Assembly (NCBI RefSeq): GCF_000172635.2
Contig: NC_018632.1
Location: 2,046,001 to 2,110,000 of the forward strand
Reading direction: 5' to 3'
Source of the DNA: Alteromonas macleodii ATCC 27126
Lineage (GTDB): Bacteria; Pseudomonadota; Gammaproteobacteria; Enterobacterales; Alteromonadaceae
DNA: 64,000 nucleotides
Made by a program: the position numbers and the translations under genes. This document shows positions 1-8,740 of the stretch, piece by piece; within the stretch, counting starts at the first letter, position 1; each line of letters starts with the position of its first letter. A model generated the notes under the pieces. It was given only the letters and a program-made list of their open reading frames with translations. It searched no databases and was not told the DNA's origin.

Positions 1-1
1 T

Positions 2-25
2 TCAATTTGCCAAGCGGCAAACTGA
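2..25 (+). CDS. tpiA: Triosephosphate isomerase, C-terminal tail (partial)
   Basis: Only the last seven codons and the TGA stop are inside the window, reading SICQAAN. That ending resembles the C-terminus of triosephosphate isomerase, and tpiA lies directly upstream of secG in many gammaproteobacteria. The stop is 10 bases before the secG start, so the two are probably co-transcribed. The call rests on a very short tail plus context. Confidence 0.55.
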   Translation, partial: SICQAAN

Positions 26-35
26 CGAGGTATTT

Positions 36-449
36 ATGATTTACGAAGTGCTATTAGTAGCATACCTAATTGTAGCGCTATTACTTATTGGATTTGTATT
101 GATCCAACAAGGTAAAGGTGCAGATATGGGCGCTTCATTTGGCTCAGGCGGTTCAAACACTGTTTTCGGTTCATCAGGTTCAGGTAACTTCATGACTCGT
201 ACGACCGCTATATTAGCAGGCTTGTTCTTCTTAATTAGCCTTTCTTTGGGTGCAATGACTGCAAACCGTGAAAGCGCAGAAGATGAGTGGAACAACCTAG
301 AAGTTCCAGCGGCAGTAGAAGAGTCAGTAGAGCTACCAGCTGATCAAGACGTACCAGTTATTGAAGATGCAGCTCAAACTGACGTTCCTGTTGTTGAAAG
401 CGATGTGACAGACGTACCAAAGTCTGACGACGCTGAAGGTTCAAACTAA
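36..449 (+). CDS. secG: Protein-export membrane protein SecG
   Basis: SecG is the small non-essential subunit of the SecYEG translocon in the inner membrane and assists SecA-driven protein export. The 137-residue product shows the family layout: a first membrane helix at about 3-23 ending in a VLIQQGKGADMG motif, a glycine/serine-rich loop at about 30-50, and a second helix at about 55-75. The tail from residue 80 on is acidic and rich in D, E, P and V, which makes the protein longer than E. coli SecG (about 110 residues). A GAGG stands 7 bases before the ATG. It is followed directly by tRNA-Leu, as secG-leuU in E. coli. Confidence 0.95.
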   Translation: MIYEVLLVAYLIVALLLIGFVLIQQGKGADMGASFGSGGSNTVFGSSGSGNFMTRTTAILAGLFFLISLSLGAMTANRESAEDEWNNLEVPAAVEESVELPADQDVPVIEDAAQTDVPVVESDVTDVPKSDDAEGSN

Positions 450-458
450 AAAGTTTTC

Positions 459-544
459 GCGGAAGTGGTGGAATTGGTAGACACGCCATCTTGAGGGGGT
501 GGTGAGCATTGCTCGTGCGGGTTCAAGTCCCGCTTTCCGCACCA
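459..544 (+). tRNA. leuU: tRNA-Leu (anticodon GAG)
   Basis: The acceptor stem GCGGAAG pairs with CTTTCCGC, CCA is genomically encoded, the D-loop is the class II Leu type (GGTGGAATTGGTAGACACGC), there is a long variable arm, and the T-loop reads GTTCAAGTCC. The anticodon loop CTTGAGG gives GAG, decoding CUC/CUU. The position right after secG matches the E. coli secG-leuU order. Confidence 0.95.
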
Positions 545-553
545 AATAAATGT

Positions 554-587
554 AAAGGCCAGCGCAATGCTGGCCTTTTCTGTTTTT
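554..587 (+). terminator. Rho-independent terminator after tRNA-Leu
   Basis: The 9-bp arms AAGGCCAGC and GCTGGCCTT enclose a 5-base loop and are followed by TTCTGTTTTT. It closes the tpiA-secG-leuU unit. Confidence 0.8.
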
Positions 588-779
588 ACACCGTGAAATT
601 CTTGTTAAGGTGACCCTGTACGCTCACTTTTAACTGGCCTTGTTAATTGTAACAAAGCGTTAAAATCTAAAATTTACAGGATGTTATGTCTGTTCCTATT
701 TTTATTATTCAGCTATGCTTTTCAATACTTAGTCATACTGTCTGCGACATAAACAAAACAATTTTTACGAGGCACTATA

Positions 780-3074
780 GTGCAAAAAACACTTAGTCAG
801 AGTTTGTTCCAAACCCTATTCATAGGGATTGTGATAGCATCACTTCTGATAATTGGAGCAGTGTGGCGCTCAGCCAATACTCTCGTTGTTCAAAACATTG
901 ACCACAATATTGTTTTAGCAGAGAAAGTATTTGATAAAGTGGTTGCGGATCGTCAAGCTGTCATACGCAACGTTTCAAAAGTACTGTCTCGCTCATTTGA
1001 TTTCAGGCGTGCGGTTGGCACAGAGAATATACCCTCTATTGAAGCGGCGTTTACCAGTTACGCGCAGAGACTAAACACCGATATCATCGCTCTGGTAAGT
1101 CTAGACCATCAAGTAGTTGTAACGCGTACAGACCTATTCGAAGTCGGTCAAAATGTGGAAAGTAGCCTAGCATTGGTTGCTAAAGGGAAAGACAGCGGTT
1201 TCTTCGTAGTCGATAACAAATTAGTACAGTTAAATCTAATTCGCGTAGAAATACCTACGCTTAGATATTACATGTTAATAGGCGTTGAGTTTGATAGCAG
1301 TTTATTAGAAGAACTAAAAGCGCTCGTAGACGCTGAAATTATTATCTCAAGAACTGATACCAATGACGTTCTTACGACTACCTTAAAAGAAAATGATGCG
1401 CAACGGATCCTCGCGTCAGAACACGACCCCTCGTGGATAGATGTAACGTTTAAAGACGAGCTTACTTACTTTGCCCGTGAGGTGAATATCGCCTCTGATG
1501 GCAATTTGCCGGTTAAGATAACTCTAGCTGTAGATACAACGTCTTCATTTAGTGCTTTCACACGTATTCAATTGACGATTCTGGCATTTTGCTTAGTCGC
1601 AATATTCATTGCTCTGGGTCTTTCTCTGCTGCTTGCCAGAAACGTGAGTCGACCAGTGTCTACCTTGGTAAAAGCAGTGAATAAGGTCGCGTCAGGAAGC
1701 TATGGCGCAACCCTTGACGCACCGTCGAACCTCAAAGAGATTACCGAACTTGCCAACGCAGTCGATAGCATGCAAGCAAGTATTAAAAGTCGTGAAAATC
1801 ATATTCGTTATCAAGCAGAACACGACGTGCTTACCGGGCTTTTCAATCGGAACTATGTTGAAGGCTTCTTCGAGTCACAACTGCAAGAAGAAAGAGAGTT
1901 ACAGGTTGTTGCCATTACCGTAATCGGATTTCGAACCATTAACGACCTCTACGGTTACTCTAACGGCGATAATACACTGAAAGCATTGGCCGAGAGGCTT
2001 CAGCGTTGGCCTGGTACATCCGCAAGATTAGCTGGCGGTGAGATTTTATATATTACGCAAGATTCACTTAATGATGACCAGCTCGAAACGCTCAAGCACA
2101 TATTAGAGCAACCAGTGGAAAGTAACCTGATTGCAATTCCAGTAAAAGTCGCAATGGCGGTTATCCAGTGCCCGCAAGATGCAACAACATCAGAAGAATT
2201 ATTCAGAAAAATGAATATTGTTACTGATGAAGCGATACACAGCGACAGCTGGTGCGTTCGCTACAGAACGGAATTAGAAGATAAATACAATCGCAGACTA
2301 TCAATTACCACTGAACTAAAACGTGCACTGGCTAGCCAGCAAAACGAACTGTCTATGGTTTACCAGCCAAAAATAGATCTGCAGACAATGAAAGTATGCA
2401 GCATGGAAGCGCTTATTCGCTGGAATAATAGTGTTCTGGGCTTTGTTCCACCTGATGAGTTTATTACCATTGCTGAGCAAGCAGGGTTAATTGAGCAAGT
2501 TACGACTTGGGTAATGAAGCAAACCATTTCAGACTTAGCTTATTTTAGAGGCATGGGGTATGGGTTCACCGTTGCGATGAACTTATCTACTCAGGATATT
2601 CAAAATAAGGTACTTCTAGGGAAGCTAGTGTCGCTTTTAACTCAGGAAGGTCTGTCACCTGAAGCTCTGGAACTTGAAATAACAGAAAGCGATTTAGTTG
2701 CTGACGCCTCGCTTGCTATAGAGAACCTTAATGAACTAACGGCGCGGGGCTTTCATTTCGCCATCGACGACTTTGGTACAGGCTATTCGTCGTTAGCCTA
2801 TTTAAAGAACTTGCCCGTAAAAACGATTAAAATTGATAAGAGTTTTATTTTGTCGCTGGCGAGTGATGAAAACGACCAGCAAATTGTTCATACCGTGCTG
2901 AGTTTGGCGAATGTGTTTAATTTAAAGGTTGTGGCTGAGGGTGTTGAAGACGTAGCGTCGCTTGAAATCTTAAAGGACTGGGGCTGTGATATCGTTCAAG
3001 GTTATTACATTAGTCGCCCACTTAGCCGTTCAGACCTTGAAGACTGGCTTCAAAATACGCCTTTCGGTGAATAG
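780..3074 (+). CDS. Membrane-bound GGDEF-EAL protein, probable c-di-GMP phosphodiesterase
   Basis: A 764-residue inner-membrane signalling protein predicted to hydrolyse cyclic di-GMP. It has an N-terminal helix (about 10-30), a periplasmic sensor of about 230 residues resembling a double-Cache domain, a second helix (about 263-285), a HAMP segment, then GGDEF and EAL domains. The GGDEF signature is degenerate (AGGEI at 418-422), so cyclase activity is unlikely. The EAL domain keeps the EAL triad (543-545), ESD, DDFGTGYSS (663-671), KIDKSF and AEGVED, so phosphodiesterase activity is expected. The start is GTG with GAGG upstream. It is monocistronic between a terminator and a 190-bp gap. The ligand sensed cannot be told from sequence. 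Confidence 0.9.
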   Translation: MQKTLSQSLFQTLFIGIVIASLLIIGAVWRSANTLVVQNIDHNIVLAEKVFDKVVADRQAVIRNVSKVLSRSFDFRRAVGTENIPSIEAAFTSYAQRLNTDIIALVSLDHQVVVTRTDLFEVGQNVESSLALVAKGKDSGFFVVDNKLVQLNLIRVEIPTLRYYMLIGVEFDSSLLEELKALVDAEIIISRTDTNDVLTTTLKENDAQRILASEHDPSWIDVTFKDELTYFAREVNIASDGNLPVKITLAVDTTSSFSAFTRIQLTILAFCLVAIFIALGLSLLLARNVSRPVSTLVKAVNKVASGSYGATLDAPSNLKEITELANAVDSMQASIKSRENHIRYQAEHDVLTGLFNRNYVEGFFESQLQEERELQVVAITVIGFRTINDLYGYSNGDNTLKALAERLQRWPGTSARLAGGEILYITQDSLNDDQLETLKHILEQPVESNLIAIPVKVAMAVIQCPQDATTSEELFRKMNIVTDEAIHSDSWCVRYRTELEDKYNRRLSITTELKRALASQQNELSMVYQPKIDLQTMKVCSMEALIRWNNSVLGFVPPDEFITIAEQAGLIEQVTTWVMKQTISDLAYFRGMGYGFTVAMNLSTQDIQNKVLLGKLVSLLTQEGLSPEALELEITESDLVADASLAIENLNELTARGFHFAIDDFGTGYSSLAYLKNLPVKTIKIDKSFILSLASDENDQQIVHTVLSLANVFNLKVVAEGVEDVASLEILKDWGCDIVQGYYISRPLSRSDLEDWLQNTPFGE

Positions 3075-3267
3075 CTATTTTTTCAAATTAAATTTATTGT
3101 TTCACAGTAATCACTATGCCTTTGCCGCAGTATTTGGCGACATGGCATCGTAAATGCAAAACTAATAATGAAGCGTGTAAAACGCTCTGCGGGCCTGATT
3201 TTTTCGCCAAAGTGTGAGTATCTTGCCTACTGAGTTGTGAAATTACTTCAAAAACAAGGAATTTATT

Positions 3268-3426
3268 ATGGACATCATTCGTATACTTTTATCGATTTTA
3301 CTTCCACCGCTGGGCGTATTTTTACAAGTGGGTATCGGTGCTCACTTTTGGATTAATATCCTCTTAACTATTCTTGGCTATTTCCCAGGTGTTATTCACG
3401 CTGTTTACATCATCGCCAAAAAGTAG
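3268..3426 (+). CDS. YqaE/Pmp3 family small membrane protein
   Basis: A 52-residue hydrophobic protein with two membrane helices and the family pattern LLPPLGVFLQVG followed by a helix ending ILGYFPGVIHAVYII. Pmp3/YqaE proteins sit in the cytoplasmic membrane and are linked to membrane potential and salt or cold stress in other organisms. The ATG follows AAGGA with a 7-base spacer, and a strong terminator follows. The family call is firm; the role here is inferred. Confidence 0.88.
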   Translation: MDIIRILLSILLPPLGVFLQVGIGAHFWINILLTILGYFPGVIHAVYIIAKK

Positions 3427-3506
3427 GTGGTGAAAAACGCTGTATTGGCGGCTATGCAATAAATCGCATAGTCGTCGCGAGTACGGCAACCAATAAAAAA
3501 TAAACA

Positions 3507-3533
3507 AAAGCCAGCTTTTATAGCTGGCTTTTT
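3507..3533 (+). terminator. Rho-independent terminator after the Pmp3-like gene
   Basis: AAAGCCAGC pairs with GCTGGCTTT around a 7-base loop and is followed by a T run. Confidence 0.8.
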
Positions 3534-3586
3534 ACGTGATGACGTTTGTCGAATAGGACGATTTCGGCAACGTGACATATCCCATG

Positions 3587-4042
3587 TTAGGCGGTGAGCT
3601 TTTCGTCGTCTAACTCTTGCTTCATCTCTTTTTGATATTCATCTGCAAGTTTTGTTTTTTGGCGGTCATTAAGCACATTGCCTGCAACTTGGAAGAATTC
3701 CTGTTCTTCGTCGGCAAGGTGATGCTCTACCTTTTCCTGAAGTGTTTTCAAATGACGTAACCAAGCTGGTGAACTCATATCCGTATCATCGAGCTTTGCG
3801 AGTAGCTCATCAATTTCGTGATGCTCTGCAATGCCGTGACGTGTTAAATCTACAGTGGCATCTTTCTCCAAAAGATGAGAATAGAAATGGCGCTCTTCAG
3901 CGATGGCATGACTTTCAAGCTGTGTCTTAAGCTCTTGATAATATTCACGGCGCGCAGCAGTGTTTCCGCTTGTTTCAGCTAGAATTTTAAGCAGTAAACG
4001 TTGCTTTTCATGGTCTTGACGCAAAGCTTCAAAAATTTTCAT
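3587..4042 (-). CDS. Hemerythrin HHE cation-binding domain protein
   Basis: A cytoplasmic four-helix-bundle protein of 151 residues from the ATG at 4042, which is preceded by AAGGA. Conserved metal-ligand positions are visible: an H in the first helix (RQDHEKQ), H and E in ESHAIAEERHFY, H in IAEHHEID and HHLADEEQEFF. Such proteins bind a di-iron centre and are implicated in oxygen, NO or oxidative stress responses. The last 25 residues are strongly charged (KEMKQELDDEK). An upstream in-frame start would add 12 residues without a better ribosome site. It is convergent with nothing and stands alone. Confidence 0.85.
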   Translation of the reverse strand: MKIFEALRQDHEKQRLLLKILAETSGNTAARREYYQELKTQLESHAIAEERHFYSHLLEKDATVDLTRHGIAEHHEIDELLAKLDDTDMSSPAWLRHLKTLQEKVEHHLADEEQEFFQVAGNVLNDRQKTKLADEYQKEMKQELDDEKLTA

Positions 4043-4216
4043 GGGTAGTTCCTTATAAATACCTAAAAAATGAATCACACCTGTGGTAATGCTATTTTTA
4101 TTCCATGAATGAGATATTTGTTACGCGCTGATTTTTAAAAGAAATTTCAAATGAAGTGACACAGAGTCATTGAGTTGGGGAAGGGGACAACGCAAATTTT
4201 ACAAGTCAGTTTCCGA

Positions 4217-4246
4217 TAAATTCACGGCAGTAAGTCCGTGAATTTA
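4217..4246 (-). terminator. Hairpin downstream of gdhA, possible terminator
   Basis: A perfect 11-bp inverted repeat (TAAATTCACGG / CCGTGAATTTA, 8-base loop) lies 25 bases beyond the gdhA stop. There is no long T run, so factor-independent termination is uncertain. Confidence 0.45.
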
Positions 4247-4271
4247 CCGAAAGAGGGAGATGGGATATGCG

Positions 4272-5627
4272 CTACACGCCTTGTGCGACCATGGCGTCAG
4301 CGAGTCTACGAAATGCTGCTACATTGGCGCCTTTCATATAATCAACGTAGCTGCTTCCAGCATCGCCTTCAGATTTACCCTCATCAACACAACGCTGATG
4401 AATGCTTTCCATAATTGAATAGAGCTGTTCATCGAGTGCGCTTGCGTTACGTTGATTGAACATGGCGTTCTGGCTCATTTCTAAGCCTGATAGCGCAACG
4501 CCGCCAGCGTTAGATGCTTTGCCTGGTACGTATGCAATTTGGGCGTCTAAAAACAAAGCCTGCGCTTCATTTGTGCACGGCATATTCGCACCTTCTAGTA
4601 CCATTTGACAGCCGTTATCTAGCAGTGATTTTGCATCTTCTTCAAGTAGTTCGTTTTGCGTAGCGCAAGGCAGTGCTATGTCGCATTTTAAATGCCAAGG
4701 CTTTTTATCAGCTATCCACTTGCCCATGTTTTCATCTGCCATGTCAGCAAGGATATTGTTGCGGTTTGCATGGTTGTCGATTGCCCATTTAAGCGCGGTA
4801 TCAGTTAACCCATTCTCATTATGTAAAAGCCCTCGGCTATTAGACAGCGAAATAACTTTTCCGCCTTTCTCTACCGCTTTGAGTGCAGCATGCAACGCTA
4901 CGTTTCCGGCTCCAGACACTGCAATGGTTTTGCCTTCAATTGGAGTACCTTGATGTCGACATACCGCTTCTAAAAAGTAAATTAAGCCAAAGCCTGTAGC
5001 TTCAGTACGCACATAGCTACCACCAAATTCTAAGCCTTTACCGGTTAACACGCCTTCGAACTTATTGTTTAGCCTGCGATATTCGCCATAAAGGTATCCT
5101 ATTTCTCTCGCGCCGACGTTTATGTCACCTGCAGGTACATCGGTATTTGCGCCAATATGTCGCTGTAATTCACGCATGAAGGCTTGGCAAAACAACATAA
5201 TGTCGCGATCAGTACGCCCTTTGGGGTTAAAGTCTGACCCGCCTTTACCTCCGCCCATGGGTAAGCCGGTCAGGGCATTCTTGAAACACTGTTCGAAAGC
5301 AAGAAACTTAAGCACCGATAAGTTGACGGTAGGATGAAAGCGCAAGCCACCTTTGTAAGGACCCATGGCTGAATTGTGCTGTACACGCCAACCTTGATTG
5401 ACTTCAATATCGCCATCACTGTTCATCCACGACACGGTAAAATAAATAATGCGTTCAGGCATGCAAATGCGTCTTATAATATCGAACGCTTTGTAGTCTT
5501 TGTTTGCATTGTAAATAGGAACAATATCTTCTAATACTTCGTGTACCGCTTGTAGATATTCCGTTTCGTTAGCAAACTTCTCATTAAGAAAGGTATAGAT
5601 TTCTTCAAAGTTACTTTTCTGAGTCAT
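4272..5627 (-). CDS. gdhA: NADP-specific glutamate dehydrogenase
   Basis: Catalyses 2-oxoglutarate + NH4+ + NADPH to glutamate, the low-affinity ammonium assimilation route. The 451-residue product fits the 450-residue hexameric family: PMGGGKGGSDFNPKG with the catalytic lysine region, PAGDINVGAREIGYL, a Rossmann GAGNVALH motif and a C-terminal EMSQN segment. The ATG at 5627 (MTQKSNFEE) is preferred because it starts at the usual N-terminus and lies just after the upstream gene's stop; an earlier ATG would overlap that gene. It sits 7 bases downstream of the phosphatase/kinase fusion gene, so the two may share a transcript. Confidence 0.95.
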   Translation of the reverse strand: MTQKSNFEEIYTFLNEKFANETEYLQAVHEVLEDIVPIYNANKDYKAFDIIRRICMPERIIYFTVSWMNSDGDIEVNQGWRVQHNSAMGPYKGGLRFHPTVNLSVLKFLAFEQCFKNALTGLPMGGGKGGSDFNPKGRTDRDIMLFCQAFMRELQRHIGANTDVPAGDINVGAREIGYLYGEYRRLNNKFEGVLTGKGLEFGGSYVRTEATGFGLIYFLEAVCRHQGTPIEGKTIAVSGAGNVALHAALKAVEKGGKVISLSNSRGLLHNENGLTDTALKWAIDNHANRNNILADMADENMGKWIADKKPWHLKCDIALPCATQNELLEEDAKSLLDNGCQMVLEGANMPCTNEAQALFLDAQIAYVPGKASNAGGVALSGLEMSQNAMFNQRNASALDEQLYSIMESIHQRCVDEGKSEGDAGSSYVDYMKGANVAAFRRLADAMVAQGV

Positions 5628-5634
5628 GTACTGC

Positions 5635-7263
5635 TTAATCCTTTTCTTCAAAATTGGTGAGAACGTTAAGGCTTCGAGGGCATGTTTTTATCTCAAGCTT
5701 TTCGCCTTCGTAGATCTCGCCGTCGACAGCATACGCCGTGGGCTTATCAAATGTTAACGTTATGCTTGATGCGCGTTCGTGCCGTATTGATTCAGATTGC
5801 TTCTTTGCTTCAGCTGGACTTAGCACTAGCTCTGCTAACGATGCGAATTGCTTATCAGAGCTGGGCTGAGGTATTAGCCAGGTCAAATCAAGCTTTCCAT
5901 CGGTGATATCGGGCGGCTCTGCGCCCTGAGCAAGTGCTGTGGTCATTGGGGCTGCGTTTGCAATAACAAAGCTCGGCGTTTCTAAAGTTTCAGCTGGCTG
6001 GTTGTCTTTTGCTACTTTAAACGTCATGTTTTCATTATTTGAAATCGCGTTCCATAGCCCTTTTAGGTAGGCAAACTGGCCGCCTACATTCTTTTCTTCG
6101 CGATCAGCGGCCGAAATCATTTTTTCCTCGAAGCCAACTGCTGCCACCAAAAGCATAACGTGGTCGTTACAGGTCGCGGTATCTATGGCTAAGGTGTTGC
6201 CCTCTATAATGATGTCGCATGCTGTACTAATAGGCATGACTTTACTAATGTAGCCATGCAACACTTGGCTTAGTGCGTTTGCTGTACCAAAGGGGATAAT
6301 CCCCATGGTAACGTCGGTGTTGACCAAAGCCGAAGCGACTTCAGTTAACGTTCCATCGCCTCCGCATGCGACAATAATGTGGGCGCCGTCTTGTTTTGCT
6401 TTCTCTGCTAGTGCCTTACCGTCTACTTCAGGTGTGGTTTCTTTCACGGTCACTTTGAATTTTTCATTTAATCGAGAAAGAACGTCATCTCGGTATTGCT
6501 CCCATTTACCGCCACCAGCAACTGGATTAACGATAAGGGTTAGATTCTTTTGTAGTGAAAGTAGGCCACCATCTCTAATCTGCTGCAGCGATGCTAATTG
6601 ACGTTTGTTGAGCCTTGCCGTTTGGCGTATCTGGTTTATTTCACGTAATGCATCATCTACACTCAACGTAGGGTTTTTGGCCAGTAAATAGGCTGCAACC
6701 ACCAGAACAGAGCGACCTCGTCCAAGCGCACAATGCACAACAACATTTTTCTTTTCAGAAATTTGCTGATTCAACCAATTTATTGCTAAAACAAGTTGTT
6801 CAGGAGTGGGGCTGGTATGGTCGAGTACCGGTACGTTTAAATAGCGGTAATCTTCTTGATATGCCGTCCAATCCAGTCCATCAAATTCAGCGGTTACGTC
6901 AAGAATGGCATCAATGTTGTTTTCGTTTAAAAGGCTAACGTGTTTTCCCGACATGCGGCATGCAAGGAATAAGTGCGGCTCAATTTTTTGTAGGGGAGGG
7001 ACTTTATCCGTTCTGCGTGCGTATTCATTGTAAAGCCAAGAGCCCAGTAAAAAAGGTACAAAAATCCAGCGTATGTAGAATGGTATTGAGCCATCCTCAC
7101 GTTTGCGAAACAGGCTTGGATAGTTGAGCAAATAGGCGCTGCTTACGGCAATAAGGGAAAATGCAATCCAACCAAATACCACTTTTAATAATATCACTGG
7201 CACGGTCAGCGTTAGTGCTAACGCCACTAATGCACCAAGTACGTAATACTTCACCATTTTCAC
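5635..7263 (-). CDS. Dual-specificity phosphatase / diacylglycerol kinase-family fusion protein
   Basis: About 542 residues with three parts. Two N-terminal membrane helices are followed by a further hydrophobic segment (within about 1-80). A tyrosine/dual-specificity phosphatase domain (about 90-235) carries HCALGRGRS, the HCxxGxxR catalytic loop. A diacylglycerol/sphingosine-kinase catalytic domain (from about 245) carries NPVAGGGK, CGGDGTLTE and PFGTANA. Separate families dephosphorylate phosphoesters and phosphorylate lipid hydroxyls; the combined substrate is unknown, and a membrane-lipid role is the likely inference. The start is GTG at 7263, about 10 bases after AAAGGA; the ATG at 7257 is an alternative. 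It lies upstream of gdhA on the same strand. Confidence 0.85.
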   Translation of the reverse strand: MKMVKYYVLGALVALALTLTVPVILLKVVFGWIAFSLIAVSSAYLLNYPSLFRKREDGSIPFYIRWIFVPFLLGSWLYNEYARRTDKVPPLQKIEPHLFLACRMSGKHVSLLNENNIDAILDVTAEFDGLDWTAYQEDYRYLNVPVLDHTSPTPEQLVLAINWLNQQISEKKNVVVHCALGRGRSVLVVAAYLLAKNPTLSVDDALREINQIRQTARLNKRQLASLQQIRDGGLLSLQKNLTLIVNPVAGGGKWEQYRDDVLSRLNEKFKVTVKETTPEVDGKALAEKAKQDGAHIIVACGGDGTLTEVASALVNTDVTMGIIPFGTANALSQVLHGYISKVMPISTACDIIIEGNTLAIDTATCNDHVMLLVAAVGFEEKMISAADREEKNVGGQFAYLKGLWNAISNNENMTFKVAKDNQPAETLETPSFVIANAAPMTTALAQGAEPPDITDGKLDLTWLIPQPSSDKQFASLAELVLSPAEAKKQSESIRHERASSITLTFDKPTAYAVDGEIYEGEKLEIKTCPRSLNVLTNFEEKD

Positions 7264-7413
7264 GATTAACACATCCTTTGTAATTGGAAAGAGCAAACAG
7301 TCTATGCATCTATACTTACACTGGAGCGTTTTCGTTTACTTTTGTCGCAATAGGGTTGAACTATCACGTACCGGTAAACGTATGCTTTGGTATTGAAAAT
7401 ATGAGCGTTTCAA

Positions 7414-7944
7414 ATGAAGAATAGTGCGGTACTAAAGGTTGCGAACTTTGTATGGTTCCAAGGAATTTGGTGGCTGGTCATCTTGTTCCAGAATAAAGCA
7501 GTAATTCCAGTGTTAGGGTTAATCCTTTTGTGGATAGCCATTTCGCCCAAGCGAGTGGAAGATATAAAGCTAATGGGCACGGTATTTTTACTGGGCACGG
7601 TGGTTGATGCACTTTTAACCCTGAGCGGGCTGTTCATTTTTAACGAGACAGAAACGCTGGTCAGCTTCTGGCCAATTCCAATTTGGCTAAGTATTCTATG
7701 GGCAGCCTTTGCAGGTACGGTTTATCACAGTTTAACCGCCTTTAATGGTCGAATGGCCGTTGCGGCGGTTGCTGGAGCTATCTTCGCGCCGCTCAGTTAT
7801 ATCGCCGGCGCCAAATTCGGCGCGGTTGAATTGGGCGCAAGCGTAGTGCTTTCTTATATTTTTATCGCTCTAGTGTGGAGTGTAATCTTCCCGCTGTGTT
7901 TTTATTTATCCAATCGTTTTGAGGCAAAACAAGCCCAAGCGTAA
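7414..7944 (+). CDS. DUF2878 family membrane protein
   Basis: A 176-residue inner-membrane protein with about five helices, opening with an NFVWFQGIWW motif typical of DUF2878. The function of the family is not known. It is followed after 20 bases by an SDR oxidoreductase on the same strand, so co-transcription is likely. The start has ATG after weak purine-rich sequence; no better start exists upstream. Confidence 0.8.
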   Translation: MKNSAVLKVANFVWFQGIWWLVILFQNKAVIPVLGLILLWIAISPKRVEDIKLMGTVFLLGTVVDALLTLSGLFIFNETETLVSFWPIPIWLSILWAAFAGTVYHSLTAFNGRMAVAAVAGAIFAPLSYIAGAKFGAVELGASVVLSYIFIALVWSVIFPLCFYLSNRFEAKQAQA

Positions 7945-7964
7945 ATGCAAGGAGTGTATTGGCA

Positions 7965-8669
7965 ATGACGAAAAACGTATTAGTTACAGGTGGAAACAGA
8001 GGTATAGGTCTAGAAATAGTAAAAGGAATGCTGTCTAAAGGCTATAAAGTGCTGATGGGGTGTCGAGACGAAGAGGCCGGCCTTGAAGCCAATAAAGATA
8101 TTGTGGGAGGGGATTTGCATATTATTGAGATGCCTCTTGATAACGAAACCGCCATCGTCGATGCGTTTGTTCGAGCTGAGGCCGTGTATGGCCCTATTGA
8201 TATCCTCATAAACAATGCAGGAATCTTAGACGACACGCCATGGAAAGATGTAAATTCTGAGACGTTGGCTAAATCGATGCAAATTAATGTGAACGCCCCG
8301 CTTACACTTATCCAGCAAACGTTACCGCAAATGATTGAGCGAGGTTTTGGACGTATTATCAATGTAAGCTCTAGTTACGGTAGCTTCGCCGAGGGACTGA
8401 AAGGACCAATGTGCTATGCGATAACAAAGGCTGCTATTAATGCGCTTACGGTTAAGATGGCAGCGGTAGTTGATGAAGCTGCTGACGGTAAGTCTCTTGA
8501 TGTAACCGTTAATAGCATGACCCCGGGTTGGGTGCATACCAGAATGGGTGGAAGTGATGCGCCCAAAACGCCCGAGGAGGGAGCAGATACGGCTATTTGG
8601 TTAGCAACCATGGAAGAGGGTGGCCCCCATGGCCAATTCTTAAAAGATAGAGAGCCTATAGAGTGGTAG
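7965..8669 (+). CDS. Short-chain dehydrogenase/reductase
   Basis: A 234-residue classical SDR enzyme that uses NAD(P)(H) to oxidise or reduce a carbonyl/hydroxyl substrate. The cofactor motif TGGNRGIG is at residues 8-15, followed by NNAG, a catalytic serine in NVSSSYG and YAITK as the YxxxK pair. The C-terminal part (TPGWVHTRMGG) is family-like. The ATG at 7965 has AAGGAG about 10 bases upstream; a TTG six bases earlier is less likely. The substrate cannot be inferred from neighbours. Confidence 0.88.
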   Translation: MTKNVLVTGGNRGIGLEIVKGMLSKGYKVLMGCRDEEAGLEANKDIVGGDLHIIEMPLDNETAIVDAFVRAEAVYGPIDILINNAGILDDTPWKDVNSETLAKSMQINVNAPLTLIQQTLPQMIERGFGRIINVSSSYGSFAEGLKGPMCYAITKAAINALTVKMAAVVDEAADGKSLDVTVNSMTPGWVHTRMGGSDAPKTPEEGADTAIWLATMEEGGPHGQFLKDREPIEW

Positions 8670-8740
8670 CCTTAATTAACTAGCCTAATTCATATAGTTT
8701 GAAGGCTACCATTTTCACGATGCTTTTTAATCAGCATCTT

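Noticed and set aside
41..295. Leftward ORF opposite secG
   Set aside because: Lies wholly within secG on the other strand and has no family features.
7097..7309. Leftward 70-aa ORF
   Set aside because: Overlaps the start of the phosphatase/kinase fusion in another frame and has no domain; a shadow.
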